64,000 nucleotides of DNA from Faecalibacterium duncaniae (GTDB taxonomy: Bacteria > Bacillota > Clostridia > Oscillospirales > Ruminococcaceae), in assembly GCF_010509575.1 (NCBI RefSeq), contig NZ_CP048437.1, positions 1,426,001 to 1,490,000 of the forward strand, given 5' to 3'. Positions 25,655 through 34,291 of the stretch are shown piece by piece. Every line of letters starts with the position of its first letter. Position 1 is the first letter of the stretch. Under the pieces are notes generated by a model. It was not told the DNA's origin and did no database searches. It saw only the letters and a program-made list of their open reading frames with translations. A program made the position numbers and the translations under genes.

Positions 25655-26917
25655 TCAGCGGATCTGGCCGCTGCCGTGGATAATGTACTTGTAGCTGCAC
25701 AGCTCTTCCAGCCCCATGGGGCCCCGGGCGTGGAGCTTCTGGGTGGAAATGCCCATCTCGCACCCCAGCCCGAACTCCCCGCCATCGGTAAAGCGGGTGG
25801 AGCAGTTGACGTAGACAGCCGCGCTGTCCACCGCCGCCGTAAAGAGGGCGGCATGGGCCTCGTCCCGGGTCAGGATGGCTTCGCTGTGGCCGGTGGAGTG
25901 CGCGGCGATGTGGCCGACGGCCTCCTCCACGTTATCCACGATTTTGATGGCCAGAATGTAGTCCAGAAACTCGGTGTCAAAATCCGCAGGACCTGCAGGG
26001 GTGCCGGGGATGATGGCGGCGGCACGCGGGTCCAGCCGCAGCTCCACCGGGTGCAGCCCCTTTGCAGTGCGGTCAGGGCCCAGCCGCCGGGCCAGCTTGG
26101 GCAGGAACTCTGCCGCAATGTCACGGTGCACCAGGCAAACCTCCTCCGCGTTGCAGACGCTGGGGCGGCTGGCCTTGGCGTTTTCGATGATGTCCAGCGC
26201 CTTGTCCTGTTCGGCAGAAGCATCCACGAAGATGTGGCAGATGCCGGTACCGGTCTGGATGCAGGGGACTTTGGCGTTTTCCACACAGGCGCGGATGAGC
26301 CCGGCCCCGCCGCGCGGGATGAGCAGATCCACATAGCCCACCGCCGTCATCAGGGCGTTGGCCGAGGCGTGGGTGGTGTCCTCGATCAGGCAAACCGCTG
26401 TTTCGGGCAGGCCGTTTGCCCGCAGACCCTCCCGAAGAGCCGTTACAATGGCGTTGGCACTGCGCCATGCCTCCCTGCCGCACCGCAGGATGCAGGCATT
26501 GCCGCTCTTGATGGCAAGGGCGGCGGCATCGCTGGTCACGTTGGGGCGGCTCTCGTAGATGATGGCAATCACGCCCATGGGCACGGCGGTCTTTTCGATG
26601 ACCAGCCCGTTGGGGCGCTCCACCCGGCGCAGAACTTTGCCCACCGGGTCGGGCAGGTCAGCCACTTCCCGGATGCCCTTTGCCATGGCGCTGATGCGCT
26701 CCGGTGTCAGGGCCAGCCGGTCCAGCATGACCTCCGAGATGTGCCCCCTGGCGGCTTCCAGGTCGGCCGCATTGGCTTCCAGAATGGCCTGCTGGCGGGC
26801 AGGGGAGCAGAGCGCCTCTGCCATGCCCAGCAGGGCGGCGCGGCGCACCTCGCCCGAGGAAAGGCCCAGCGTGCTTCTTGCCGCGCGGGCGGCTTCCAGG
26901 ATCTCCTGTGTCGTCAT
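25655..26917 (-). CDS. proA: Glutamate-5-semialdehyde dehydrogenase (gamma-glutamyl phosphate reductase)
   Basis: The 420-residue enzyme makes the second step of proline synthesis, reducing glutamyl-5-phosphate with NADPH. The catalytic cysteine is in [14 protein letters not shown], preceded by TGICHIFVD; the end carries [19 protein letters not shown], typical of ProA. It is the last gene of the reverse-strand proC-proB-proA operon and starts 3 bp after proB. Confidence 0.95.
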   Translation of the reverse strand: MTTQEILEAARAARSTLGLSSGEVRRAALLGMAEALCSPARQQAILEANAADLEAARGHISEVMLDRLALTPERISAMAKGIREVADLPDPVGKVLRRVERPNGLVIEKTAVPMGVIAIIYESRPNVTSDAAALAIKSGNACILRCGREAWRSANAIVTALREGLRANGLPETAVCLIEDTTHASANALMTAVGYVDLLIPRGGAGLIRACVENAKVPCIQTGTGICHIFVDASAEQDKALDIIENAKASRPSVCNAEEVCLVHRDIAAEFLPKLARRLGPDRTAKGLHPVELRLDPRAAAIIPGTPAGPADFDTEFLDYILAIKIVDNVEEAVGHIAAHSTGHSEAILTRDEAHAALFTAAVDSAAVYVNCSTRFTDGGEFGLGCEMGISTQKLHARGPMGLEELCSYKYIIHGSGQIR

Positions 26918-26920
26918 GGA

Positions 26921-27697
26921 TCAGCCCTCCTTTCTGCCCGCAAAGCGGGTGCCTGCGGGTCTGCCGTCTGCAATGTCGTAGAGCAGCTCCGGGTGGGAAC
27001 CGTTGGCAATCACCATGTCCGCGCCCTCTGCCGTTACCATCTGGGCGGCACGGAGCTTGGTGGACATGCCGCCAGTGCCCAATGCGGAGCCTGCCCCGTC
27101 TGCCAGCGCCAGCACCTCCGGAGTGATGCGCTCTACCACCGGGATGAGCTTTGCGTCCGGGTGGGTGTGGGGATTGGCGGTGTACAGGCCGTTGATGTCG
27201 CTCAGCAGCACCAGCAGATCCGCATGGATGCAGCAGGTGACGATGGCGGCCAGCGTGTCATTGTCGCCGATAGAGGTGATCTCATCAGTGGCAACGGTGT
27301 CGTTCTCGTTGATGATGGGCAGCGCACCCAGCTCCAGCAGCCGGGTCAGGGTGTTCTGGAAATTCAGCCGCCGTCCCTCGTGCTCCACATCCACGCCGGT
27401 GAGCAGGATCTGCGCTACGTTGTGGTTGTAGGCGGTGAACAGGCGGTCGTAGGTGTACATCAGCTCACATTGGCCCACAGCGGCGCAGGCCTGCTTGGTG
27501 GCCATATCACCGGGGCGGGAGGGCAGGGACAGCTTGCCCACTCCCATGCCGATGGCACCGGACGAGACGAGAATGACCTCGTGCCCTGCGTTCTTCAGGT
27601 CGCTCAGTACCTTGACCAGATCCTCCGTGTGGCGGATGTTCAGCCGCCCGGTGGAGTGTGCCAGCGTGGAGGTGCCCACTTTGACGACGATGCGCAT
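26921..27697 (-). CDS. proB: Glutamate 5-kinase
   Basis: The 258-residue amino-acid kinase phosphorylates glutamate to start proline synthesis. It begins MRIVVKVGTSTLAH and has VSSGAIGMGVG, INENDTVATDE and GTGGMSTKL. The C-terminal PUA domain of the E. coli enzyme is absent, as in many Firmicutes. ATG 27697 follows AAAGGG; the longer frame overlaps proC and is not supported. Feedback inhibition by proline is a family property and not visible here. Confidence 0.95.
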   Translation of the reverse strand: MRIVVKVGTSTLAHSTGRLNIRHTEDLVKVLSDLKNAGHEVILVSSGAIGMGVGKLSLPSRPGDMATKQACAAVGQCELMYTYDRLFTAYNHNVAQILLTGVDVEHEGRRLNFQNTLTRLLELGALPIINENDTVATDEITSIGDNDTLAAIVTCCIHADLLVLLSDINGLYTANPHTHPDAKLIPVVERITPEVLALADGAGSALGTGGMSTKLRAAQMVTAEGADMVIANGSHPELLYDIADGRPAGTRFAGRKEG

Positions 27698-27701
27698 AAA
27701 A

Positions 27702-28508
27702 TTAACCCTTTCCCATTTCCTTTGTCTTGTCGTAGGCGGCAATCACCGCATCGGTCACCGCGCCGCGGAAGCCGTGCTCTTCCAGCACGCGCACGCCCTG
27801 AATGGTGCTGCCGCCGGGGCTGCACACCGCATCCTTGAGCTCACCGGGGTGTTTTCCGCTTTCCAGCACCAGCTTGGCGCTGCCCAATACCATCTGGGCA
27901 GCATATTCCTGCGCCTTGGCCCGGGGCAGGCCGCAGGCCACGCCGCCATCGGCCAGCGCTTCAATGAACTGATACACCCAGGCCGGGCCGCAGCCGGAAA
28001 CGCTGCTTGCCGCGTCGATCAGGGCCTCGGGCACAGCGTCCAGCCGCCCGGCGGGTGCCATCAGCTTCAGAAACTCCTGCTCCTCCTCCGCTGTCACATT
28101 GGCGGAGCAATACTGGATCATGCCTGCCCCCACCGAAGCCGGGGTGTTGGGCATGATGCGGATCACGGGGTAATCTTCCCCCGCCATCTCCTGGATGCGC
28201 GCGATGGAAAGCCCTGCCGCCATGCTGCACAGGATGAAGCGGCTCGGCCGCTCGTTCAGGGTGAACTTAAGCGGAGCCAGCAGAGCCTCCATCATCTGGG
28301 GCTTGACCGCCAGAAAGATCAGGTCGGAGCGGCCCGCCACTTCGGCATTCGTGGTGGTGTTGCAGCCCAGCTCTGCGGCCAGCGCCTCTGCCTTGGCGGC
28401 AGTGCGGTTAGCAAGATAAACGTTCTGTGGGGCGGCAGCCTTGCAGACGGCCCGCGCAATGGCACCGCCCATGTTCCCACAGCCTAAAAATCCGATGGTC
28501 TTGATCAT
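27702..28508 (-). CDS. proC: Pyrroline-5-carboxylate reductase
   Basis: The 268-residue enzyme completes proline synthesis. The N-terminal dinucleotide-binding motif is GFLGCGNMGGAI, and the C-terminal signature SPGGSTIQGVRVLEEHGFRGAV is intact. ATG 28508 follows GGAAGGG. It is the first gene of proC-proB-proA, so all three steps from glutamate are in one operon. Confidence 0.95.
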   Translation of the reverse strand: MIKTIGFLGCGNMGGAIARAVCKAAAPQNVYLANRTAAKAEALAAELGCNTTTNAEVAGRSDLIFLAVKPQMMEALLAPLKFTLNERPSRFILCSMAAGLSIARIQEMAGEDYPVIRIMPNTPASVGAGMIQYCSANVTAEEEQEFLKLMAPAGRLDAVPEALIDAASSVSGCGPAWVYQFIEALADGGVACGLPRAKAQEYAAQMVLGSAKLVLESGKHPGELKDAVCSPGGSTIQGVRVLEEHGFRGAVTDAVIAAYDKTKEMGKG

Positions 28509-28548
28509 ACTTACTTTCCCTTCCTTTCTCACTCAGAAAGAAATAAAT

Positions 28549-28566
28549 GGAACGCACATTCGTTCC
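28549..28566. promoter_or_regulatory. Inverted repeat GGAACG-N6-CGTTCC, operator-like, at the proC start site
   Basis: A perfect 6+6 bp inverted repeat lies 9 bp downstream of the proC -10 box, where a repressor would block transcription. The binding protein is unknown; the divergent TetR-family regulator is one candidate. Confidence 0.5.
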
Positions 28567-28575
28567 ACTCCATCC

Positions 28576-28604
28576 ATTGTAAGCATCCGGAGCCAGAAAA
28601 TCAA
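28576..28604 (-). promoter_or_regulatory. Sigma-A promoter of proCBA
   Basis: On the reverse strand TTGATT (28599-28604) and TACAAT (28576-28581) are 17 bp apart. Confidence 0.75.
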
Positions 28605-28697
28605 GAGGAACCTCCCGGAAACCCGGCAAAAAGGCGGCGGGACGGCTGCAAAATGGAGAAGAACGTGAAAAAAATATCAAAATGAGAGATTTTGAAC

Positions 28698-28727
28698 TTG
28701 CAAAACCGGGGGCATTTGCGTTATAGT
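28698..28727 (+). promoter_or_regulatory. Probable sigma-A promoter of the second tetR gene
   Basis: TTGCAA (28698-28703) and TATAGT (28722-28727) are 18 bp apart, about 90 bp before the gene. Confidence 0.6.
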
Positions 28728-28816
28728 ATAAAGGAAGTATTCTTACTTCTCTGGCCCTATAGGACGGCCACCACGGTCGGCGGCACAGTGTGTGCCGCTG
28801 GGAAAGGATGGATCTC

Positions 28817-29398
28817 GTGTCGCAAACTACAAAAAGGGCGCTGGAGGCATCGCTGAAAAAGCTGCTGCTTCAAAAGCCGCTGAATAAGATCACCATCAAT
28901 GATATCACCGAGGACTGCGGCGTGAACCGTATGACCTTCTACTACCACTTCAAGGACATCTACGACCTCGTGGATTGGATCATGGTCGAAGATGCCGCCA
29001 AGGCGCTGGAGGGCAGACAGAGCTTTGAGAACTGGACAGATGCCTTTCTGGATATCCTGCATCAGGTGCAGGACAACAAAGTTCTGGTGATGAATGTTTA
29101 CCGCTCCGTGAGCCGTGAGCAGTTGGAACAGTACTTATATAAACTGCTGGACCACATGCTGCGGGACTTTGTAGACCGCAGTGCGCAGGGCTTTACCGTG
29201 CAGGATTCCGACAAGCAGTTCATCATCGACTTTTACAAATACGCGCTGGTGGGCATGGCGCTGGAATGGATCCGCAAGGATATGAAGGAGGATCCCGTCC
29301 GGATGACCGAGCGGCTGAATGTTCTGCTTCATGGCAATCTTGAGCAGGCGCTCCGCCGCTTCCGCACCGACCGCAGCCCCGCAGATCTTGACGACTGA
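28817..29398 (+). CDS. TetR/AcrR family regulator (DhaS-like)
   Basis: The 193-residue protein begins SQTTKRALEASLKKLLLQKPLNKITINDI, then a helix-turn-helix with CGVNRMTFYYHFKDIYDLVDW; the C-terminal half resembles the TetR_C domain of the dihydroxyacetone-kinase regulator DhaS. I prefer GTG 28817, spaced about 8 bases from AAAGGATGG; ATG 28808 lies too close to the purine-rich site. It is followed by its own terminator, then the oleate hydratase gene. Targets might be those lipid genes or the divergent pro operon. Confidence 0.85.
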   Translation: MSQTTKRALEASLKKLLLQKPLNKITINDITEDCGVNRMTFYYHFKDIYDLVDWIMVEDAAKALEGRQSFENWTDAFLDILHQVQDNKVLVMNVYRSVSREQLEQYLYKLLDHMLRDFVDRSAQGFTVQDSDKQFIIDFYKYALVGMALEWIRKDMKEDPVRMTERLNVLLHGNLEQALRRFRTDRSPADLDD

Positions 29399-29417
29399 CA
29401 ATATTTTATCAATCCGG

Positions 29418-29451
29418 GCACCGTGATGGGTTTTCCATCACGGTGCTTTTT
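29418..29451 (+). terminator. Terminator after the second tetR gene
   Basis: Perfect 12-bp stem GCACCGTGATGG/CCATCACGGTGC followed by five T residues; it separates the regulator from the oleate hydratase gene. Confidence 0.9.
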
Positions 29452-29546
29452 CTGTTTATGGCTTTCCGTTTGACAAAATGTTACAGTATGATCAGCGCAA
29501 AATGAAAGGTGAAAACCTGGAAACCACAGCAAACGGAGGGAATAAA

Positions 29547-31322
29547 ATGTATTATTCCAGCGGGAACTATGAGGCATTTGCGCGCCCGAAAAAGCCTGCG
29601 GGAGTGGATCGGAAATCGGCCTATCTCGTGGGCACCGGTCTGGCGGCGCTGACAGCTGCCTGCTACTTGGTCCGTGACGGTCAGATGAAAGGGGAACATA
29701 TCCATCTCTTTGAAAAGGGATCCATCCCCGGCGGTGCCTGTGATGGCTGCCAGTACCCCGGCATCGGTTATGTGATGCGGGGCGGCCGGGAGATGGATGA
29801 CCATTTTGAAGTCATGTGGGATCTGTTCCGTTCCATCCCGTCGCTTGAGACCGAGGGCGCAAGCGTGCTGGATGAGTACTACTGGCTGAACAAGGCAGAC
29901 CCCAACTACTCGCTCTGCCGCGCCACGGAAAACCGGGGGCAGAACGCCCACACCGATGGGAAGTTCGGTCTTTCGGATCAGGGCTGCATGGAACTCATCA
30001 AGCTCTTTTTTACCCCGGATGAGCAGCTCTATGATAAGCGCATCACCGATGTTTTTGACGCGGAGGTGTTCTCTTCCAACTTCTGGCTTTACTGGCGCAC
30101 CATGTTCGCCTTTGAGAACTGGCACAGCGCACTGGAAATGAAGCTCTATCTGAAGCGCTACATCCACCATGTGGGTGGTCTGCCTGATCTGCGGGCACTG
30201 CGCTTTACCCGGTACAACCAGTACGAGAGCATGATCCTGCCCATGATCCGCTATCTGGAAGGGTACGGTGTGCGCTTCCACTACAACACCAAGGTCACCA
30301 ACATTGAGTTTGAGCTGACCGGGGGCAAAAAGCAGGCCAGGACCATCTGCCTGCTGGTGGACGATGAAGCGGAACGGGTGGATCTGACCGAGAATGATCT
30401 GGTGTTCATCACCAACGGCGGCTGCGTGGAAAGCACTTCCATCGGTTCTCAGGATCAGCCTGCAGTGTTCAACCCCACCCTCCGGCCCGGCAACGGCTGG
30501 GATCTGTGGAAGAAGATCGCCGCGCAGGATGAGGCCTTTGGCCGCCCGGAGAAGTTCTGCTCCGATCCGGAGCAGACCAACTGGATGAGCGCCACGGTCA
30601 CCACGCTGGACGAACGCATCGTGCCCTACATCCAGAATATCTGCCAGCGTGACCCGTTCAGCGGCAGGACTGTCACGGGCGGCATCGTCACAGCGCGGGA
30701 TTCCGGCTGGCTGCTCAGCTGGACATTCAACCGTCAGCCCCAGTTCCGGGATCAGCCCAAGGGCCAGCTTGTGGGATGGATCTACGGCCTGTTCAGCAAC
30801 ACGCCCGGCGACTACATCAAAAAGCCCATGCGGGATTGCACCGGCAAGGAGATCTGCATGGAGTGGCTGTATCATCTGGGGGTCCCCGAAAACCAGATCG
30901 AGGACCTGGCGGAGCACAGTGCCAATACCGTGCCCGTAATGATGCCCTATATCACAGCCTTTTTCATGCCCCGCGCGGCAGGCGACCGCCCGGCGGTGGT
31001 GCCGGAGGGCGCAGTGAACTTTGCCTTCATCGGCCAGTTTGCCGAGACGAAGCGGGATACCATCTTCACCACCGAGTATTCCATGCGCACCGGCATGGAA
31101 GCCGTGTACACCCTGCTGGATATCGACCGGGGCGTGCCGGAGGTCTGGGGCAGCACCTACGATGTCCGCGACCTGCTGAACGCCGCTGTTCAGCTGCGGG
31201 ATGGCAAACCCCTGAGTGATCTGAAAATGAACTGGATCAAAAAATTTGCACTGGGCAAAGCGGTAGAAAAGGTACAGGACACCGATCTGGGCCGTCTGCT
31301 GCTGGAGTATAAGATCATCTGA
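29547..31322 (+). CDS. ohyA: Oleate hydratase (myosin-cross-reactive antigen family)
   Basis: The 591-residue flavoprotein hydrates cis-9 unsaturated fatty acids to 10-hydroxy acids, a detoxification reaction common in gut bacteria. The FAD-binding motif YLVGTGLAALTAACYLVRDG lies near residue 26, followed by EKGSIPGGACDG and YVMRGGREMDDHFEVMWDL, all typical. ATG 29547 follows GGAGGG and gives the standard start MYYSSGNYEAFA. It is followed after 72 bp by a radical SAM gene in the same direction, without a terminator between them. Confidence 0.93.
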   Translation: MYYSSGNYEAFARPKKPAGVDRKSAYLVGTGLAALTAACYLVRDGQMKGEHIHLFEKGSIPGGACDGCQYPGIGYVMRGGREMDDHFEVMWDLFRSIPSLETEGASVLDEYYWLNKADPNYSLCRATENRGQNAHTDGKFGLSDQGCMELIKLFFTPDEQLYDKRITDVFDAEVFSSNFWLYWRTMFAFENWHSALEMKLYLKRYIHHVGGLPDLRALRFTRYNQYESMILPMIRYLEGYGVRFHYNTKVTNIEFELTGGKKQARTICLLVDDEAERVDLTENDLVFITNGGCVESTSIGSQDQPAVFNPTLRPGNGWDLWKKIAAQDEAFGRPEKFCSDPEQTNWMSATVTTLDERIVPYIQNICQRDPFSGRTVTGGIVTARDSGWLLSWTFNRQPQFRDQPKGQLVGWIYGLFSNTPGDYIKKPMRDCTGKEICMEWLYHLGVPENQIEDLAEHSANTVPVMMPYITAFFMPRAAGDRPAVVPEGAVNFAFIGQFAETKRDTIFTTEYSMRTGMEAVYTLLDIDRGVPEVWGSTYDVRDLLNAAVQLRDGKPLSDLKMNWIKKFALGKAVEKVQDTDLGRLLLEYKII

Positions 31323-31394
31323 GCGCCGGGAATTCAGCCCGGCAGGCAGGGAAGAGAGCCCTGTAAAATTCTATTGAATCTGGAGGAAATAAAA

Positions 31395-32819
31395 ATGAAT
31401 ACCGCATTTGATTCTCTGACGCACAAAATGCAGCGTGCTGCACTGGGCAAGACTGTGGATCTCGTGCTTTCTCACGCTGAGAAGGACCCCGCCAAGACGG
31501 TTGGACAGATCGTAGATCTTTCAAAGCAGTTCTACGGCGATTCCTTCAGCGAGGATACTTACGCACACGCCAAGCAGACCCTGACCGACCCCAACAGCAA
31601 GTGGTCGAAGCTCATCAACTGTATGCTGAACCAGCTGGACCCCAACGTGGCCCGCACCACGGCCCTGAACCTGGGCTATGAGGCCTTCTTCCGCGGCACC
31701 AAGACCATCCGCGAGAATCGTGTCAAATATCAGTGCAACATTCCCTGGCTGATCCTGTTTGACCCCACCTCTGCCTGCAATATGCACTGCGTGGGCTGCT
31801 GGGCCGGTGAGTACGGCCACAAGAACAACCTGAGCTTTGACGATATGGATAAGATCGTCACCGAGGGCAAGGAGCTGGGCGTTTATCTGTACATGCTCAC
31901 CGGCGGTGAGCCGCTGGTGCGCAAGGCTGATATCCTCAAGCTGGCCGAGAAGCACAACGATGTGCAGTTTGCCATCTATACCAACTCCACCCTGATCGAT
32001 GAACCTTTCTGCAAGGAAGTGGTTCGTCTGGGCAATATTGCCTTTATGCTGTCCATTGAGGGCACCCCGGAGACCAACGATGCCCGCCGTGGTGAGGGCC
32101 ACTATGCTGCCGTTATGCGCGCGATGGATCTGCTCAAGGAGCACGGCATCCTGTTCGGCACCTCCATCTGCTACACCCGCGACAACATCGAAGCCGTTAC
32201 CAGCGATGAGTTTATGCGTTTCCTCTGCGATAAGGGCGCACACTTCGGCTTCTACTTCCACTACATGCCCGTGGGCAACGAGGCAGCGCCTGAACTGATG
32301 CCCTCTCCCGAACAGCGCAAGTACATGATCCAGCGCATCCGCTATCTGCGCAGTGAAGCCTGCGATATCCCGTTCTACCCCATGGACTTCCAGAACGACG
32401 GCGAGTTCGTGGGCGGCTGCATTGCCGGCGGCCGCAATTACTTCCACATCAACTCCGCCGGTGATGCGGAACCCTGCGTGTTCATCCACTACTCCAATGC
32501 CAACATCCATGACAGCAGCATCCTGGAGATCCTGCAGAGTCCGCTGTTCATGGCCTACCACAACGGCCAGCCCTTCAACAAAAACCATCTGCGCCCCTGC
32601 CCCATGCTGGAAAACCCCGAACTGCTGGAAAAGATGGTGCACGAGACCGGCGCCCACAGCACCGACCTCCAGAGCCCGGAAAGCGTGGATCATCTGTGCG
32701 ACAAGTGCAAGAGCTACGCCGCCAACTGGCAGCCGACCGCCGACGAGATCTGGTCCCATACCAAGATCCGCGAGAGCCGTTACGAGAACTATAAGGATTG
32801 GAAGCCCAATCAGCAGTAA
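31395..32819 (+). CDS. Radical SAM protein with C-terminal cysteine cluster, function unassigned
   Basis: The 474-residue protein has about 125 helical residues first, then a radical SAM core with the cluster motif CNMHCVGCW (CxxxCxxC) and MLTGGEPLVRK. Further cysteines (GGCIAGG, EPCVF, RPCPML and HLCDKCKSY) suggest a SPASM-like auxiliary cluster region. GGAGG precedes ATG 31395. It is codirectional with the oleate hydratase gene and probably cotranscribed, so a lipid or membrane substrate is possible; nothing in the sequence proves it. Confidence 0.88.
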   Translation: MNTAFDSLTHKMQRAALGKTVDLVLSHAEKDPAKTVGQIVDLSKQFYGDSFSEDTYAHAKQTLTDPNSKWSKLINCMLNQLDPNVARTTALNLGYEAFFRGTKTIRENRVKYQCNIPWLILFDPTSACNMHCVGCWAGEYGHKNNLSFDDMDKIVTEGKELGVYLYMLTGGEPLVRKADILKLAEKHNDVQFAIYTNSTLIDEPFCKEVVRLGNIAFMLSIEGTPETNDARRGEGHYAAVMRAMDLLKEHGILFGTSICYTRDNIEAVTSDEFMRFLCDKGAHFGFYFHYMPVGNEAAPELMPSPEQRKYMIQRIRYLRSEACDIPFYPMDFQNDGEFVGGCIAGGRNYFHINSAGDAEPCVFIHYSNANIHDSSILEILQSPLFMAYHNGQPFNKNHLRPCPMLENPELLEKMVHETGAHSTDLQSPESVDHLCDKCKSYAANWQPTADEIWSHTKIRESRYENYKDWKPNQQ

Positions 32820-32872
32820 TTGCAGGCACTCCCCCTGAAATCCCCTTTTTGGTATATCTGCCCTGAAAGCCG

Positions 32873-32927
32873 AAGCTCCCCCTTCCACAAGCGCCGAGAC
32901 AGCGCCGGGAAGGGGGAGCTTTGCGTT
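32873..32927 (+). terminator. Terminator after the radical SAM gene
   Basis: Stem AAGCTCCCCCTTCC/GGAAGGGGGAGCTT with a long loop, followed by a short T-rich tail. Confidence 0.7.
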
Positions 32928-32964
32928 TCTCGGCTGCTCTGAGAAAATCATGCGGTAGGAATAC

Positions 32965-33007
32965 AAAAACCGGCCCCGCCTCCCATGCAGGAGACAGAGC
33001 CGGTTTT
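32965..33007 (-). terminator. Terminator after the AI-2E family gene
   Basis: On the reverse strand AAAACCGGC pairs with GCCGGTTTTTG, ending in a T-run, 22 bp past the stop codon. Confidence 0.75.
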
Positions 33008-33028
33008 GCGATTCTATTGTGTTTGGGA

Positions 33029-34240
33029 TCACTCGTCGTCGGGGTCACCGAAGGCATCGTGATAGAGGTTTACCATGCCGGATTCGTCGTTGCGATTCAG
33101 GCCGTGGAACACCAGCTTTTTGATGACATCATAGATGACCGCGAAGAGCGGCACGCCGATGATCATGCCCACAAAGCCCCACAGGCCGCCAAACAGCAGG
33201 ATGGCGAACAGCACCCAGAAGCTGGAAAGGCCGGTGGTGTTGCCCAGGATCTTGGGTCCGATGATGTTGCCGTCCACCTGCTGCAGCACCAGAACGAACA
33301 GCACGAACCAGAGCGCTTTGATGGGGTTCTGGATCAGGATGAGCAGGGTGGCGGGGATGGCACCGATGAAGGGGCCGAAGAAGGGGATAACATTGGTCAC
33401 GCCGATGATGACCGACACCAGCAGGGCGCTGGGGAACTTGAAGATCAGGCAGGCAATATAGCACAGCACGCCGATGATGGCAGAATCCAGGATCTTGCCG
33501 TTGATGAAGCCGCCGAACATCCGGTCAGCGTAACGGACTTCCTCCATGATAAGGTCGGCCCAGCGGGGCTTGACCAAACTATAAAGGATGAGCTTGCCCT
33601 GCTGCCCGAATTTCTTCCGGCTGGCCAGCAGATACACCGAAACGATGAGGCCGATAACGAAATTCTTGATCCAGGTCACCACGTTCACCACACCCACAGC
33701 GGCACCGCTGAGGATGTTCTGCATGGAGGGGAGCAGGGTGTTCTTGATCCAGGCATCCAGGTTGGCATCCAGGCTGTCGTAAGAGCTCTCGATGAAGTCC
33801 AGCAGCTTTTTGTTGTTGGCAATGAACTCCTGCTTGGAGATCCACTCCACAAAGTCGCCGATGTTGTCCCGTGCCGTGAAGTACAGGGCGGTCACACTGT
33901 TGATGAGCTGCGGCACGATCATCATGATCAGAGCGTAGATCAGCAGCAGACCGAACAGGATGGTCAGAGCAACGGCCAGCATGTTGGCAAAGCGGTGCAT
34001 CCTTTCCGGGAACAGCTTGTGGAGAAATGCTTCAATCCAGTTGCACACCGGCTTGAGCAGATAGGCAATGACACTGCCGTAGATAAAGGGCATCAGGATG
34101 CCGGTCAGGGTTGAAACGGCGTTGCCGAAGCCCTGAAAGCGGTAGATCAGGAAAAAGAAGAGGATGCTCAGGCTGATCGCGCCAAAGCCTGCGAACATTC
34201 CGTAGAGATAGGGTTTGATATGCGGTTTTTTGTCCATCAT
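33029..34240 (-). CDS. AI-2E family transporter
   Basis: The 403-residue polytopic membrane protein shows about seven to eight transmembrane segments. N-terminal pairs (about 13-35, 40-62, 85-110) precede a long soluble loop, and the C-terminal block carries the family motif IPFFGPFIGAIPATLL and GFVGMIIGVPLFAVIYD. Despite the name, few members transport autoinducer-2; others are sporulation (YtvI) or ion antiport proteins. It is transcribed alone; the CoA-transferase gene lies 51 bp upstream on the same strand. Confidence 0.88.
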   Translation of the reverse strand: MMDKKPHIKPYLYGMFAGFGAISLSILFFFLIYRFQGFGNAVSTLTGILMPFIYGSVIAYLLKPVCNWIEAFLHKLFPERMHRFANMLAVALTILFGLLLIYALIMMIVPQLINSVTALYFTARDNIGDFVEWISKQEFIANNKKLLDFIESSYDSLDANLDAWIKNTLLPSMQNILSGAAVGVVNVVTWIKNFVIGLIVSVYLLASRKKFGQQGKLILYSLVKPRWADLIMEEVRYADRMFGGFINGKILDSAIIGVLCYIACLIFKFPSALLVSVIIGVTNVIPFFGPFIGAIPATLLILIQNPIKALWFVLFVLVLQQVDGNIIGPKILGNTTGLSSFWVLFAILLFGGLWGFVGMIIGVPLFAVIYDVIKKLVFHGLNRNDESGMVNLYHDAFGDPDDE

Positions 34241-34291
34241 GTCATAGAAACTCCATTCCTGCCGCAGACAGCAGGATTCCCTGCGGCAATG

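Larger units (their letters stand above)
28509..28816. other. Divergent spacer between proC and a TetR gene
   Basis: The spacer holds the proC promoter with an operator-like inverted repeat and the tetR promoter. A 7-bp hairpin (GCGGCAC/GTGCCGC, 28780-28798) sits just before the tetR ribosome binding site. I looked for a T-box leader before proC and saw none. Confidence 0.55.

Noticed and set aside
28509..28740. T-box leader or LexA box before proC
   Set aside because: No T-box motif or antiterminator was found, and the inverted repeat has a 6-bp centre, not the 4-bp centre of a Firmicutes LexA box in both arms.
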